Assembly: GCA_905221605.1 (NCBI GenBank) | Contig: CAJNDS010001458.1 | Span: forward strand, 730,578 to 794,577 | Source: Symbiodinium natans | Lineage: Eukaryota; Sar; Dinophyceae; Suessiales; Symbiodiniaceae | Length of the DNA stretch: 64,000 nucleotides | Direction of reading: 5' to 3' | Shown here: piece by piece, positions 54,768 to 64,000 of the stretch | How positions within the stretch are numbered: the stretch's first letter is position 1 | How the letters are laid out: each line of letters begins with the position of its first letter | Made by a program: the position numbers and the translations under genes | The notes under the pieces: generated by a model | Told to the model about the DNA's origin: nothing | Seen by the model: the letters and a program-made list of their open reading frames with translations, nothing else | The model's database searches: none

Positions 54768-54850
54768 TTCGGGTTTAGGGTTTAGGGTTTAGGGTTTAGG
54801 GTTTAGGGTCTAGGGTCTAGGGTTTAGGGTTTAGGGTTTCGGGTTTAGGG
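54768..54850. repeat. ITS, TTTAGGG
   Basis: About 11 units with TTTCGGG variants. Confidence 0.95.
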
Positions 54851-55014
54851 TGTGTCAGGGGAGGGCGCGCGGTCGGGTGTGAAACACCCCGGGCCGCGCG
54901 CTCGCGTTGCCCGTCAACCCACCCCGGCCACCCAAACTATACTCTATTAGGGTTTAGGGTTTATGGAATTTATTTTCTTGTGCTGTGATGCTTGCTTTGA
55001 TGTTTTTAAAATTG

Positions 55015-55930
55015 CGTTGTTAGGGTTTAAGCTGGGGTTGGGGGTAGCCTCGGCCCTTTTCGGGCCTTCGGCGTGTCAGGGCCCGTAGAGGCCCTTATTT
55101 ATTTGAAGGTCAGGGAAACCCTGTGCGCCTGCTCCTGGATTCCCCTGCTTGAAGGGCCTCAAGCCTTTTGGTGGCTCTTGGGGCCTTTTGGAGGCTTCCT
55201 GGGGGCTTTCCTGGCCCTTCCGGGGTAAAATGAAGGAAAAACCATCGATTTGTACCAAAAAATCGCATTTTTCATTGCGGGTACTGGCATCCTGGGGTCC
55301 CCCTTCTTTTAGGGGGCCTGTTGAAGCCTTTTGGTGGCTCTTGGGGTCTCTCGGGGCCTTGTTCGGACGTAGAGGCTTTATTCATTTGAAGGTCAGGGAA
55401 CCTATTAATGTTTTTTCGCCAATGAGTACTTCAATCGCTATAGGGTTTAAGCTGGGGTTCGGGGTAGCGTCTAGGCCCTTATTTGCTTGGCCTTCGCAGG
55501 GTTTTGCAGTGTTAGGGTTTAAGCTGGGGTTCGGGGCAGCCTCGGCCCTTTTCGGGCCTTCGGCACGTCAGGGCCCGTAGAGGCCCTTGCTGATGTGGGC
55601 TTCCTGGGGCTTTCCTGGTCCTGTTGGGGTGAAATGGAGGGGTGGCCAAAACCTCCGATTTCAGTACCAAAAAATAACATTTTTCTCATTGCCGGCAGGG
55701 GTGCCTAAAACCATCGTTTTCAATATTCAAAAATCGCATTTTTCATTGTGGGCACGGACAAATCTTGTGGTCCCCCTTCTTTTAGGGGGCCTTTTGAAGC
55801 TTTTGAAGCCTTTTGGTGGCTCTTGGCGCCTCTTGGGGGCTTCCTGGCTTTCCTGGCACTTCTGGCGTCATTAAAATGGAGGGGTGCGCAAAACCATCAA
55901 TTCCAGTATAAAAAAAAACATTCTTCGTTG
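55015..55930. repeat. Interleaved direct repeats
   Basis: TTTAAGCTGGGGTT-GGGG-AGCCTCGGCCC occurs at about 55025, 55446 and 55515; AAACC(A/G)TCGATTT with AAAAATCGCATTTTTC occurs at 54451, 55240, 55650, 55710 and 55890; CCCCTTCTTTTAGGGGGCC twice. ORFs here share these repeats and are not called. Confidence 0.75.
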
Positions 55931-56170
55931 GTGGTACGGCCCTCTTGGCCCGGGGCCCTTTGGCGCGGGGGGCCCCTTGACCCTGGAAGCCCTTGCCCGG
56001 CGATGGGGGGCCCTTGGCCGGCGGGCCCAAACCCTGAACCCAAAACCCTGAACCGACAGACGGTGAGGCTACCCTCACCTTTCCGTTTCTCTTTTCGCTT
56101 GGGCGCTCGGGCTGTAAGGCCCTCGGCCGAGCGTTCGGGGTCTGTCGCTCGACGGAAGCGACCCCTCACT

Positions 56171-56315
56171 TAGTTTAGGGTTTAGGGTTTAGGGTTTAGG
56201 GTTTAGGGTTTAGGGTTTAGGGTTTAGGGTTTAGGGTTTAGGGTTTAGGGTTTAGGGTTTAGGGCTTAGGGTTTAGGGCTTAGGGTTTAGGGCTTAGGGT
56301 TTAGGGCTTAGGGTT
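56171..56315. repeat. ITS, TTTAGGG then alternating TTTAGGG/CTTAGGG
   Basis: About 20 units; the last eight alternate strictly, a two-unit higher-order repeat. Confidence 0.97.
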
Positions 56316-56454
56316 CAGCATCTCTGGCCCAAGCATTCACTAGTTGAGCAGCTTTGCGAGGCCACAGGGGAAATACCCACCCGCCCATTGGGCCCCACAC
56401 CATTTGGAAAATGTCCAACCTCCTTCTTCTCAAGCGGTTCCGTTCTCAAGGAAA

Positions 56455-57700
56455 AAACTGTGAAAATCCTAAACCCTAGACATAAAACTTGCCGAAAAAA
56501 ACTGTGGAGGAAAAACTGTGAAAATCCTAAACCCTAGACATAAAACTCGAAAAAAACTGTGAATATCCTAATCCCTAGACATAAAACTCGAAAAGAAACT
56601 GTGAAAATCCTAGACCCTAGACATAAAACTTGCCGAAACAACTGTGAAATCCTAAACCCTAGACATAAAACCAAAAAAACTGTGAAAATCCTAAACCCTA
56701 GACATAAAACTTGCCGAAAAAACTGTGAAATCCTAAACCCTAGACATGAAACTCAAAAAACTGTGAAAATCCTAAACCCTAGACATAAAACTCGAAAAAA
56801 ACTTTGAAAATCCAAAACCCTAGACAGAAAACTCGAGAAAAAACTGTGAAAATCCTAAACCCTAGACATAAAACTCGAAAAATCATGTCACCGAGTTCGC
56901 ACTCCCATATTTGAGCCTCGCTGCGTGGGACATAAAACTCGAATAAAACTGTGAAAATCCTAAACCCTAGACATAAAACTTGCCGGAAAAAAACCGTGAA
57001 CACGATTCTTCCCCAACCCTTCAAAAATACTGCGAAAATCCCAAACCCCAGACATAAAACTCGAAGAAAACTGCGAAAATCCTAAACCCTAGACATAACA
57101 CTCGAGAAAAAACTGTGAAAATCCTAAACCCTAGACATAAAACTCGAACAATCATGTCACCGAGTTCGCACTCCCATATTTGAGCCTCGATGCGTGGGAC
57201 ATAAAACTCGAAAAACCTGTGAAAATCCTAAACCCTAGACATAAAACTCGAAAACAAAAACTGTGAAAATCCTAAACCCTAGACATAAAACTTGCCGAAA
57301 AAAACTGTGAACACGATTCTTCCCCAACCCTCCCTTGAACTTCATCCCGGAGACATAAGACTTTAACAAAAACTGTGAAAATCCTAAACCCTAAACATAA
57401 AAATCGAAAAAACTGTGAAAATCCTAAACCCTAGACATAAAACTCGAAAAAACTGTGAGACATAACACCGAGAAAAAACTGTGAAAATCCTAAACTCTAG
57501 ACATAAAACTCGAAAAATCATGTCACCGAGTTCGCACTCCCATATTTGAGCCTCGCTGCGTGGGACATAAAACTCGAAAAACTGTGAAAATCCTAAACCC
57601 TCGACATAAAACCCAAAAAAAGAAACTGTGAAAATCCTACACCCTAGACATAAAACTCGAAAAAGAAACTGTGCAACTCCTAAACCCTAGACGTGACACT
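56455..57700. repeat. About 40-bp satellite with telomere-like core
   Basis: Around 25 copies of ACTGTGAAAATCCTAAACCC + TAGACATAAAACTCGAAAA with variable A runs. A 60-bp insert (TCATGTCACCGAGTTCGCAC...) occurs three times (56883, 57143, 57508). Confidence 0.9.
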
Positions 57701-57704
57701 CGAG

Positions 57705-58072
57705 AACAAAGACTTGTGCCTTTGACGACGAAGGTCTTGTGCCTTGACCACGAAGGTCTTGTGCCTTGGCCACGAAGGTCTTGTGCCTTGGCCACGAAGG
57801 TCTTGTGCCTTGGCCACGAAGGTCTTGTGCCTTGGCCACGAAGGTCTTGTGCCTTGGCCGCGAAGGCCTTGTGCCTTGGCCACGAAGGGGTTTAACATTT
57901 AAGCCTAAATGTTAACGACCTTCGTGGCCAAGGCACAAGACCTTCGTCGCCAAAGGCACAAAACCAGTGAAAACCCTGAATCCTAGACGTAAAACTCGAG
58001 GATGTGCCTTGTCGACGAAGGTCTTGTGCCTTGGCCACGAAGGTCTTGTGCCTTGGCCACGAAGGTCTTGGT
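57705..58072. repeat. 22-bp repeat in a large inverted arrangement
   Basis: CTTGTGCCTTGGCCACGAAGGT about eight times forward (57712-57893), two units reversed (57919-57963), three forward again (58005-58070). A palindrome TTTAACATTTA/TAAATGTTAA marks the turning point. Confidence 0.9.
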
Positions 58073-58325
58073 TTAGGGTTTAGGGTTTAGGGTTTAGGGT
58101 TTAGGGTTTAGGGTTTAGGGTTTAGGGTTTAGGGTTTAGGGTTTAGGGTTTAGGGTTTAGGGTTTAGGGTTTAGGGTTTAGGGTTTAGGGTTTACGGGTT
58201 AGGGTTTAGGGTTTAGGGTTTAGGGTTTAGGGTTTAGGGTTTAGGGTTTAGGGTTTAGGGTTTAGGGTTTAGGGTTTAGGGTTTAGGGTTTAGGGCTTAG
58301 GGCTTAGGGTTTAGGGTTTAGGTTA
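58072..58325. repeat. ITS, about 36 TTTAGGG units
   Basis: Follows the 22-bp repeat directly. Confidence 0.98.
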
Positions 58326-58360
58326 GAGGGTGCATGACGACTGTAAGGTACCCCATTCCC

Positions 58361-58435
58361 TCATGAGCTACTCAGAACCCGTAGGTGGCGGGCAATGAGG
58401 GGACCCGGTACCCAAACTCCATCTGCCCCCCAAAT
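58361..58435 (-). CDS. Terminal exon downstream of MITE M2
   Basis: AAACAG|ATT then IWGADGVWVPGPLIARHLRV, LSSS, stop. The M2 copy ends about 20 bp upstream of the acceptor. Confidence 0.55.
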   Translation of the reverse strand: MWGADGVWVPGPLIARHLRVLSSS

Positions 58436-58457
58436 CTGTTTTTTTAGTAAGGTTGAA

Positions 58458-58556
58458 TGGGGTTTACGAGAATAGGGGACCCCTAAATTAGGCCCCCAAA
58501 TAGTAGGATTCCCGTATGACCCCACCAAGGTGCCCCCTAGTATCGTAAAGCCCATT
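58458..58556. mobile_element. MITE family M2
   Basis: GGGGTTTACGAGAATAGGGG ... CCCCCTAGTATCGTAAAGCC. Confidence 0.8.
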
Positions 58557-58699
58557 ACTTACTTCTCCAATAACCACGGGGAAAAAAGGTTAAACTTTAT
58601 TCTTCCTACTAAAATAGGAAACTCAAAAAGTTGAAAGTTCAACTATTGGCTAAGTAAGATTAGGGGAATATTAGTAAGGGCAAGGATCCCTTAAGGGTT

Positions 58700-59282
<583 letters not shown>

Positions 59283-59295
59283 TTGGGGCCCAAAA

Positions 59296-59405
59296 TCCCC
59301 ACATCCCAGAGTACAGGTGGCGGTTGGGCGTCGAGAAAGACCGATCAAAGCGCACGTTGCATGAAATGCCCAATTGCAAGTCGAAGGAATAACCTCCGAC
59401 TTCGT
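59296..59405 (-). CDS. Exon, unknown
   Basis: Reads YEVGGYSFDLQLGISCNVRF, DRSFSTPNRHLYSGMWGFW. Clear protein-like composition with aromatic residues. Confidence 0.5.
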
Positions 59406-59639
59406 AAACACTTTTTGGGGGGGCCAAGTGAACCTCAAACCCTCAACCCTAAACCCTAAACCCTAGACCCTAAACCCTAAACCGGTTCATTAGGTCCCAA
59501 TAAAAAAATTTGGCCCTTTTGGGCTGAGCTCTAAGTCTAGGCCACTGGGCCTGATCTAAGTCTGGGCCACTGGGCCTGAGCCAGCGATGGCGGTGGGTCC
59601 AAAGTGTCAAATTGTGGGGTTTCGGGTTTAGGCTTTCGG

Positions 59640-59703
59640 GTTTAGGGTTTACGGTCTAGGGTCTAGGGTTTAATTAGGGTTTAGGGTTTAGGGTTTAGGG
59701 CCT
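59640..59703. repeat. ITS, TTTAGGG with variants
   Basis: About nine units, directly beyond a stop codon. Confidence 0.95.
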
Positions 59704-59708
59704 CTCCA

Positions 59709-60079
59709 CTAGACATCGGGGAGGCTCTGAGACACCCACATCACGTAGAGGAATAGGAGGATCAAGAGGAAACTGGCCAAGACGACGCTGGTCACATCTT
59801 CCTGCCGGGGTGTCCTGCAAAGATGCGTCTGCCTCCCTGACGCGCGAGTTGATGTAGAGCTCGGTGCAGCCGGTGCAGATTCAGATGCTGGGCCTCCTTG
59901 GTTGCAAGTCCGGTCTTGAACGGCCTTGCCGCTTGACCCAGCTGAGGCCGCAGGATTTCGCCTGGAAAGGCCTCCATCCGCTTCTCTTGCGAGCCGCTCC
60001 ACAAAGTCCGGTCGCGCTGAAGAAGGCATGGCCCTCAACACCCTCCGAAAATATCCCAAAGATGGGCGCTCTGAAACCC
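59709..60079 (-). CDS. Terminal exon of a tail-anchored protein
   Basis: TTTCAG|AG then RPSLGYFRRVLRAMPSSARP, DFVERLAREADGGLSRRNPA, a Ser/Ala-rich linker, and TSVVLASFLLILLFLYVMWV as a membrane helix followed by SQSLPDV and stop at 59711-59709. One C-terminal helix with a short tail is the tail-anchored layout. Family unknown. The upstream exon probably ends at CACG|GTAGGT near 60252. Confidence 0.65.
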
Positions 60080-60689
60080 AATAAAAGTAAAAATGGAATT
60101 CCGATGTCCGGCCTAGTCAACATTCCGAGTCTGCTTCCCCACAGTGGTCTGGCTTTTTGTAGGTCCTAGACGGTACAAGCGCTCCTCACGCTATGCCGAC
60201 GCTGCGTCCTTAGGGTTGAGCCCGATACAGCAAGCAGTACAAATGGTACCTACCGTGGGCTCTGAAGTCAACACATGATGCTGTTTGGACCCAAGGCAAA
60301 TGAACAACCACAAGCCCTAAGCCCTAAGCCTTATTGTAAAGGCCGGCGGCCTCTTAATCTTTTACCCTTCTACCTTAGCACAGCCCCTAGATACCCTAAC
60401 AAGAACCCCCCCCCTACAAAACAGAAGCCCTACTTAAAGAGACCACCAACCAAAACCAATGCAACCTAAGCCCTAAACCCGCTAGGGAAATTATGAACTG
60501 CCCTAAGATGGTGATGCTTGGGTGAGAAGCACAATTCAAAAAGGGTGAAAATCAGCACAATGAACCTCCAAGTAAGGTTGGGGCTCAGGGTTTAGGGTTT
60601 AGGGCTGAGTGGTACCCCTTTGTGCTTTCTGAGTTCCCTTAAAATAAGCAGCCAATTCCACAAAGGGTACCCTTGTTCTGATACGGCTT

Positions 60690-60800
60690 TTTTCCAAAAA
60701 CGGGGGGGTACCCTTTTTGGGGGGGGGGTCCCTTGAAAGGGGATTCCATTCTATTTGGGGTATCAATCGGGGTACCCTTATTTTGGGAAGCCCCCCCTAT
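60690..60800. mobile_element. Decayed MITE M2
   Basis: Inverted orientation; the TACCCTTATTTTGGGAAGCC end is recognisable. Confidence 0.4.
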
Positions 60801-60837
60801 GGTTTCTGGGCTACCAAGTTGAGGGTTCGGGGCTTAC

Positions 60838-60925
60838 TAAACCCTAAACCCTAAACCCTAAACCCTAAACCCCAAACCCTAAACCCTAAACCCTAAACCC
60901 CAAACCCTAAACCCTAAACCCCCAA
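60838..60925. repeat. ITS, CCCTAAA
   Basis: About 12 units, two CCCCAAA. Confidence 0.97.
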
Positions 60926-60928
60926 ACG

Positions 60929-61270
60929 AAGAGGCAGCCACCAACCTCAAGCTCTGGTGAAAGGGGCTGATACGTGGGTTGTAAGTACAGTGATAATTTA
61001 GTCAACTGTGCTTGGAACTGTACTGATAACAATACTTGGGCACTTAAGGGGCTGCTAAGTGGGTTCTAAGTACAGTTATAACTGGGTTCTATTTATCCCT
61101 AAGCCCTAAACCCTAAACCCTAAACCCTACACCCTAAACTCTAAACCCTAAACCCTAAACCCTAAACCCTCATAAGTTCCATGAACCTCCAAGTAGAGCA
61201 GGCCTGAGTCCAAGTGTTGTCGGTTCGTCAGCATCTTTTCGATGGCCACACTTTCCGACTCACCCTCTTC
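60929..61270 (-). CDS. Two exons flanking an M1 element with ITS inside
   Basis: Exon 61270-61187 starts CTGGCAG|GAA, reads EEGESESVAIEKMLTNRQHL, DSGLLYLE and ends GAG|GTTCATG at the M1 terminus (phase 0). A small exon 60957-60929 (CACCAG|AGC) continues in phase: SLRLVAASS. Function unknown. Confidence 0.5.
60959..61195. mobile_element. MITE M1 copy split by an ITS array
   Basis: M1 interior words (GGGCACTTAAGGGGCT, GTGGGTTCTAAGTACAG) and terminus ATGAACCTCCAAGTA are separated by 61098-61168 of CCCTAAA repeat. Compare the uninterrupted copy at 61728. Confidence 0.7.
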
Positions 61271-61279
61271 CTGCCAGGG

Positions 61280-61378
61280 GTTTTAGGGTTTAGGGTTTAG
61301 GGTTTAGGGTTTAGGGTTTAGGGTTTAGGGTTTAGGGTTTAGGGTTTAGGGTTTAGGGTTTAGGGTTTAGGGTTTAGG
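61280..61378. repeat. ITS, TTTAGGG
   Basis: About 14 units. Confidence 0.98.
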
Positions 61379-61497
61379 CTTAGTGTGGCTTTGGGTTTAG
61401 GGCTCAAGGCTTGTGGCTTCGGGTCTCAGATTTCGGGCTTTGGGCTCGGGCTGGGGCGACCGAAATTGCCGCAAAGCAGGGGGCGCAGACGCGCACG

Positions 61498-61665
61498 TAA
61501 ACCCTAAACCCTAAACCCTAAACCCTGAACCCTGAACCGTAAACCCTAAACCCTAAACCCTAAACCCTAAACCCTAAACCCTAAACCCTAAACCCTAAAC
61601 CCTAAACCCTAAACCCTAAACCCTAAACCCTAAACCCTAAACCCTAAACCCTAAACCCTAAACCC
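61498..61665. repeat. ITS, CCCTAAA
   Basis: About 24 units; the inward-facing partner of 61280-61378 across an island reading VRVCAPCFAAISVAPARAQ on the minus strand. Confidence 0.97.
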
Positions 61666-61727
61666 AAGTTTAGGGGCCTGTTTACAATAAAGGATGCACA
61701 TGATCTGTATGCCTCCCCCCTCCCCCC

Positions 61728-61869
61728 TACTTGGAGGTTCACGGTACTTATTAACCATTATAACTGTACTTATAACCCACTGATAAGCCCCTTAAGTGCC
61801 CTAATATGGTGAGAGTACAGATATAAGTACAGTTAAAATTGGTTAAGAAGTACCATGAACCTCCAAGTA
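61728..61869. mobile_element. MITE family M1, intact
   Basis: TACTTGGAGGTTCACGGTAC and inverse GTACCATGAACCTCCAAGTA, about 45-bp imperfect arms, 142 bp in all. Confidence 0.9.
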
Positions 61870-62260
61870 TAGTGTGGCAGTGATATGTTGGGTTTAGCAT
61901 CTCGGGGTAAAGGTCTTTTCAGTCTAAAGCCCATAGTTACACATGAATGTGGGAACGAGTTTCTTGTGCAGGGTCCCTCCGCCCCTAAATCGCACCGGAA
62001 ACCCCCAAACCCGAATCCGGAAACCCTACATACAACACCCTCAACCCTGAATCCAAACCATGGGGAGTTGTTAACTTTTGGGGCTTTCGACTTTAATGAA
62101 GCAAATTTCGGGATTTTGGGGTTGGATTTGAAAAGCTTGACGGTGACTTAAGGTCATGGTGGAAAAGGACTATGGCTCCATGTGCCTATAACGAATATTA
62201 TTAGGGGGGGGTTAGGGTTTGGGGTTTGGTTTCAGGTTTCGGGTTTCGGGCTTCGGGCTT
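61870..62260. other. Unassigned stretch
   Basis: Contains telomere-like words and open frames on the plus strand with no exon signals I trust. Confidence 0.3.
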
Positions 62261-62268
62261 TGTTGTAC

Positions 62269-62314
62269 CTGTGTAGTAGATGCTTGGGCCCGAATGCTCT
62301 GAAGACAGGAACAC
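62269..62314 (-). CDS. Short exon
   Basis: CTTTTAG|GTG then VFLSSEHSGPSIYYT to donor CACAG|GTACAA (phase 1). MITE M2 remnant begins 26 bp upstream. Confidence 0.45.
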
Positions 62315-62584
62315 CTAAAAGCCCAAGTGCATACTATATGGGGGGGTTTACGAAAGTAAGGGACCTAGCAAAAACCCCAACTAGTAGGATTCCCTCATAA
62401 GAAGGACGCTACACGGACCTAGGGATTAGGGTTTAGGGGTTTAGGGTTTCCTGCTAAGGTCAACTCACGAAGCGCCATTGCATAGAGGCTGGGGAAGTAG
62501 GCACCTTCTATCCCCCACCCTAATCCCTAAACCCTAAACCCTAAACCCTATATGAATGTATATGTAGGCCTTATATCCCCCCGA

Positions 62585-62710
62585 TACTACTATTTATTTG
62601 CTTAAGAACCCCCCAAACATGTATAAAATTGTAATCCCTGTATTGCCCTTATAAGGAACATTGTTTGATTGTTTGGTAGGGGGGGGGGGGTTCTTAGGCA
62701 CATAGTAGTA
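62585..62710. mobile_element. MITE family M3, most complete copy
   Basis: TACTACTATTTATTTGCTTA ... TTCTTAGGCACATAGTAGTA, with GAACCCCCC/GGGGGGTTC inner pairing and core AATCCCTGTATTGCCCTTAT. Confidence 0.8.
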
Positions 62711-62814
62711 TATGATTTTTTCTATATATAACCCTTCAAGGGATCCCTATGGTCCTAAACCCGAAACCCTACTTGGAAGCTCTTTTGGCTTCGTAAGACT
62801 ACTGCATATCTAGG

Positions 62815-62942
62815 GTTTAGGGCTTAGGGTCTAGGGCTTAGGGCTTACGGTTTAGGGTTTCGGGTTTAGGGTTTAGGGTTCAGGGTTCAGGGTTCAGGGT
62901 TCAGGGTTCAGGGTTCAGGGTTCAGGGTTCAGGGTTCAGGGT
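62815..62942. repeat. TTTAGGG then nine TTCAGGG units
   Basis: The variant forms one uninterrupted run (62878-62941). Confidence 0.97.
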
Positions 62943-62943
62943 C

Positions 62944-63030
62944 AGAGCTGACAAGATGAAATGCGCGGAAACTTCGGGGCGGTCAGGCCCAGTACATCTT
63001 GAGATCAAGCTGTGGAAGCTACCCGAGACC
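62944..63030 (-). CDS. Exon with ITS-derived acceptor
   Basis: TTTAG|GGTCTCG, then VSGSFHSLISRCTGPDRPEV, SAHFILSAL, running into the TTCAGGG array. Confidence 0.5.
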
Positions 63031-63244
63031 CTAAACCCTGAACCCTAAACCCTAAACCCTAAACCCTAAACCCTCTTGTTGCTACCTGTGAAGCAGGAGC
63101 TGACCCCTTCCTATGCTGTGGCAGACATGTTAAGTGGCTTTACCGTCCCCCCGCCTCCCCTCGCCCTTCACCAGACCATCGTTTGACTAAACATACCTAA
63201 ACCCTAAACCCTAAACCCTAAACCCTAAACCCATGCATTCAGTC

Positions 63245-63384
63245 ATGTATGCCTCTAGTTCTTTGGCTATATGTCCGCCGACAGTCCTCCTTTCCAAGAA
63301 TGTACGTCGCAAGGTACGTGTGCATGATGTCGAACCTCAACCGCTTCTTGGGACCCTTATCGAACATCAAACTTCTCATGCTCC
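63245..63384 (-). CDS. Exon, unknown
   Basis: TATAAG|GG then SMRSLMFDKGPKKRLRFDIM, HTYLATYILGKEDCRRTYSQ. A good protein-like frame. Confidence 0.55.
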
Positions 63385-63469
63385 CTTATAAACGCAATCG
63401 ACTAAACCATGAACCCTAAACCCTAAACCCTAAACCCTGAACCCTAAACCCTAAACCCTAAACCCCTAC

Positions 63470-63577
63470 CTGAAAAGAGAAAAGATTTCCAGACAAAGGG
63501 TCTAGGAGCGCATCATTTCGAGACACCGCCGTGCGCTCCTGGCGGCAGACACTTCCCCGCAGGACTCCCGAAGCAAA
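63470..63577 (-). CDS. Exon ending in GTAGGGGTTTAGGG
   Basis: Reads FASGVLRGSVCRQERTAVSR, NDALLDPLSGNLFSFQ; donor CAG|GTAGGGG is continuous with a sense telomere array (63410-63465). Confidence 0.5.
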
Positions 63578-63578
63578 G

Positions 63579-63770
63579 GTTTAGGGTTTAGGGTTTAAGG
63601 TTTAGGGTTTAGGGTTTAGGGTTTAGCGTTTAGGGTTTAGGGTTTAGGGTTTAGGGTTTAGGGTTTAGGGTTTAGGGTTTAGGGTTTAGGGTTTAGGGTT
63701 TAGGGTTTTAAGGGTTTTAAGGGTTTAGGGTTTTAAGGGTTTAGGGTTTTAAGGGTTTCGGTTTAGGGTT
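63579..63770. repeat. ITS, TTTAGGG with TTTTAAGGG variants
   Basis: About 25 units. Confidence 0.97.
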
Positions 63771-63774
63771 AGGC

Positions 63775-63890
63775 GGTCCCTTTATTGGGGTGGGTGGGGG
63801 GGCGGGGGGGGGGGTTCCTTATTCTAAGGGGGATCCTACTGCTGGGGATCTATATTAGGGGTCCCTTATCTTTCGTAAGCCTCCAAATAT
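63775..63890. mobile_element. MITE family M2, inverted
   Basis: GGTCCCTTTATTGGGG ... AGGGGTCCCTTATCTTTCGT, with a G run inside. Confidence 0.65.
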
Positions 63891-64000
63891 CGAAACCCGA
63901 CACTTGAAACCATAACTCCTACCCTGGAGAACTAAACCCTAAACCCTAAACTCGAAATTGTTGAATCCGAAGTCCTAAACCGCTACAAGTGTAACACCCT

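Overview
The window reads as nuclear DNA of a dinoflagellate, an alveolate with Arabidopsis-type TTTAGGG telomere repeats. Four things support this. Every coding segment I could support lies on the minus strand, as in the one-directional gene arrays of dinoflagellates. Several introns are best read with GC donors and AG|G acceptors, a dinoflagellate habit. A mitochondrial cox3 copy of alveolate character is embedded at 35 kb. No bacterial operon structure, tRNA or rRNA is visible. I cannot name the species; something like a Symbiodiniaceae/Suessiales genome is a guess.

Layout. 1-1.6 kb: five phase-compatible exons of an unrecognised gene running off the left edge. 1.6-6.9 kb: a fold-back element, a frameshifted Lys/Ala-rich ORF, a 208-bp duplication, a 251-bp hairpin satellite and a 0.6-kb direct duplication. 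6.9-12.6 kb: a Cys-rich 193-aa ORF, two first exons, a basic 158-aa ORF and a two-exon glycosyltransferase family 25 gene. 13-19.5 kb: short tandem repeats and a 256-435-bp satellite. 19.5-64 kb: a dense mixture of telomere-like heptamer arrays in both orientations (interstitial telomeric sequence, ITS), small MITE-like inverted-repeat elements, microsatellites, and dozens of 50-170-bp islands that translate as exons on the minus strand.

The main result is how these parts fit together. Several islands join in phase to give continuous proteins: 40436-39251, 44631-43574, 49532-48162 and 50113-49860. ITS arrays then fall inside introns. One inferred intron (40153-40317) is nothing but telomere repeat in sense orientation, using GTTAGGG as donor and TTTAG|G as acceptor. 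About ten islands start exactly after TTTAG. MITE family M1 carries a splice donor (GAG|GTTCA) and an acceptor (CAAG or AGTAG) at its termini and meets exons there in three copies, as expected of introner elements. Two MITEs contain ITS arrays inside them, and a pair of paralogous segments (50.2-50.7 and 51.1-51.7 kb) differ by gain or loss of ITS at two positions and of one MITE. Together this suggests that telomere repeats have been inserted at internal sites, amplified as local variants, and tolerated because they are spliced out.

Limits: exon boundaries were worked out by eye from reading frame and splice signals, with no transcript data or homology search. Most exons have no assigned function. 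Only GT25, cox3 and an EF-hand-like loop are recognised.
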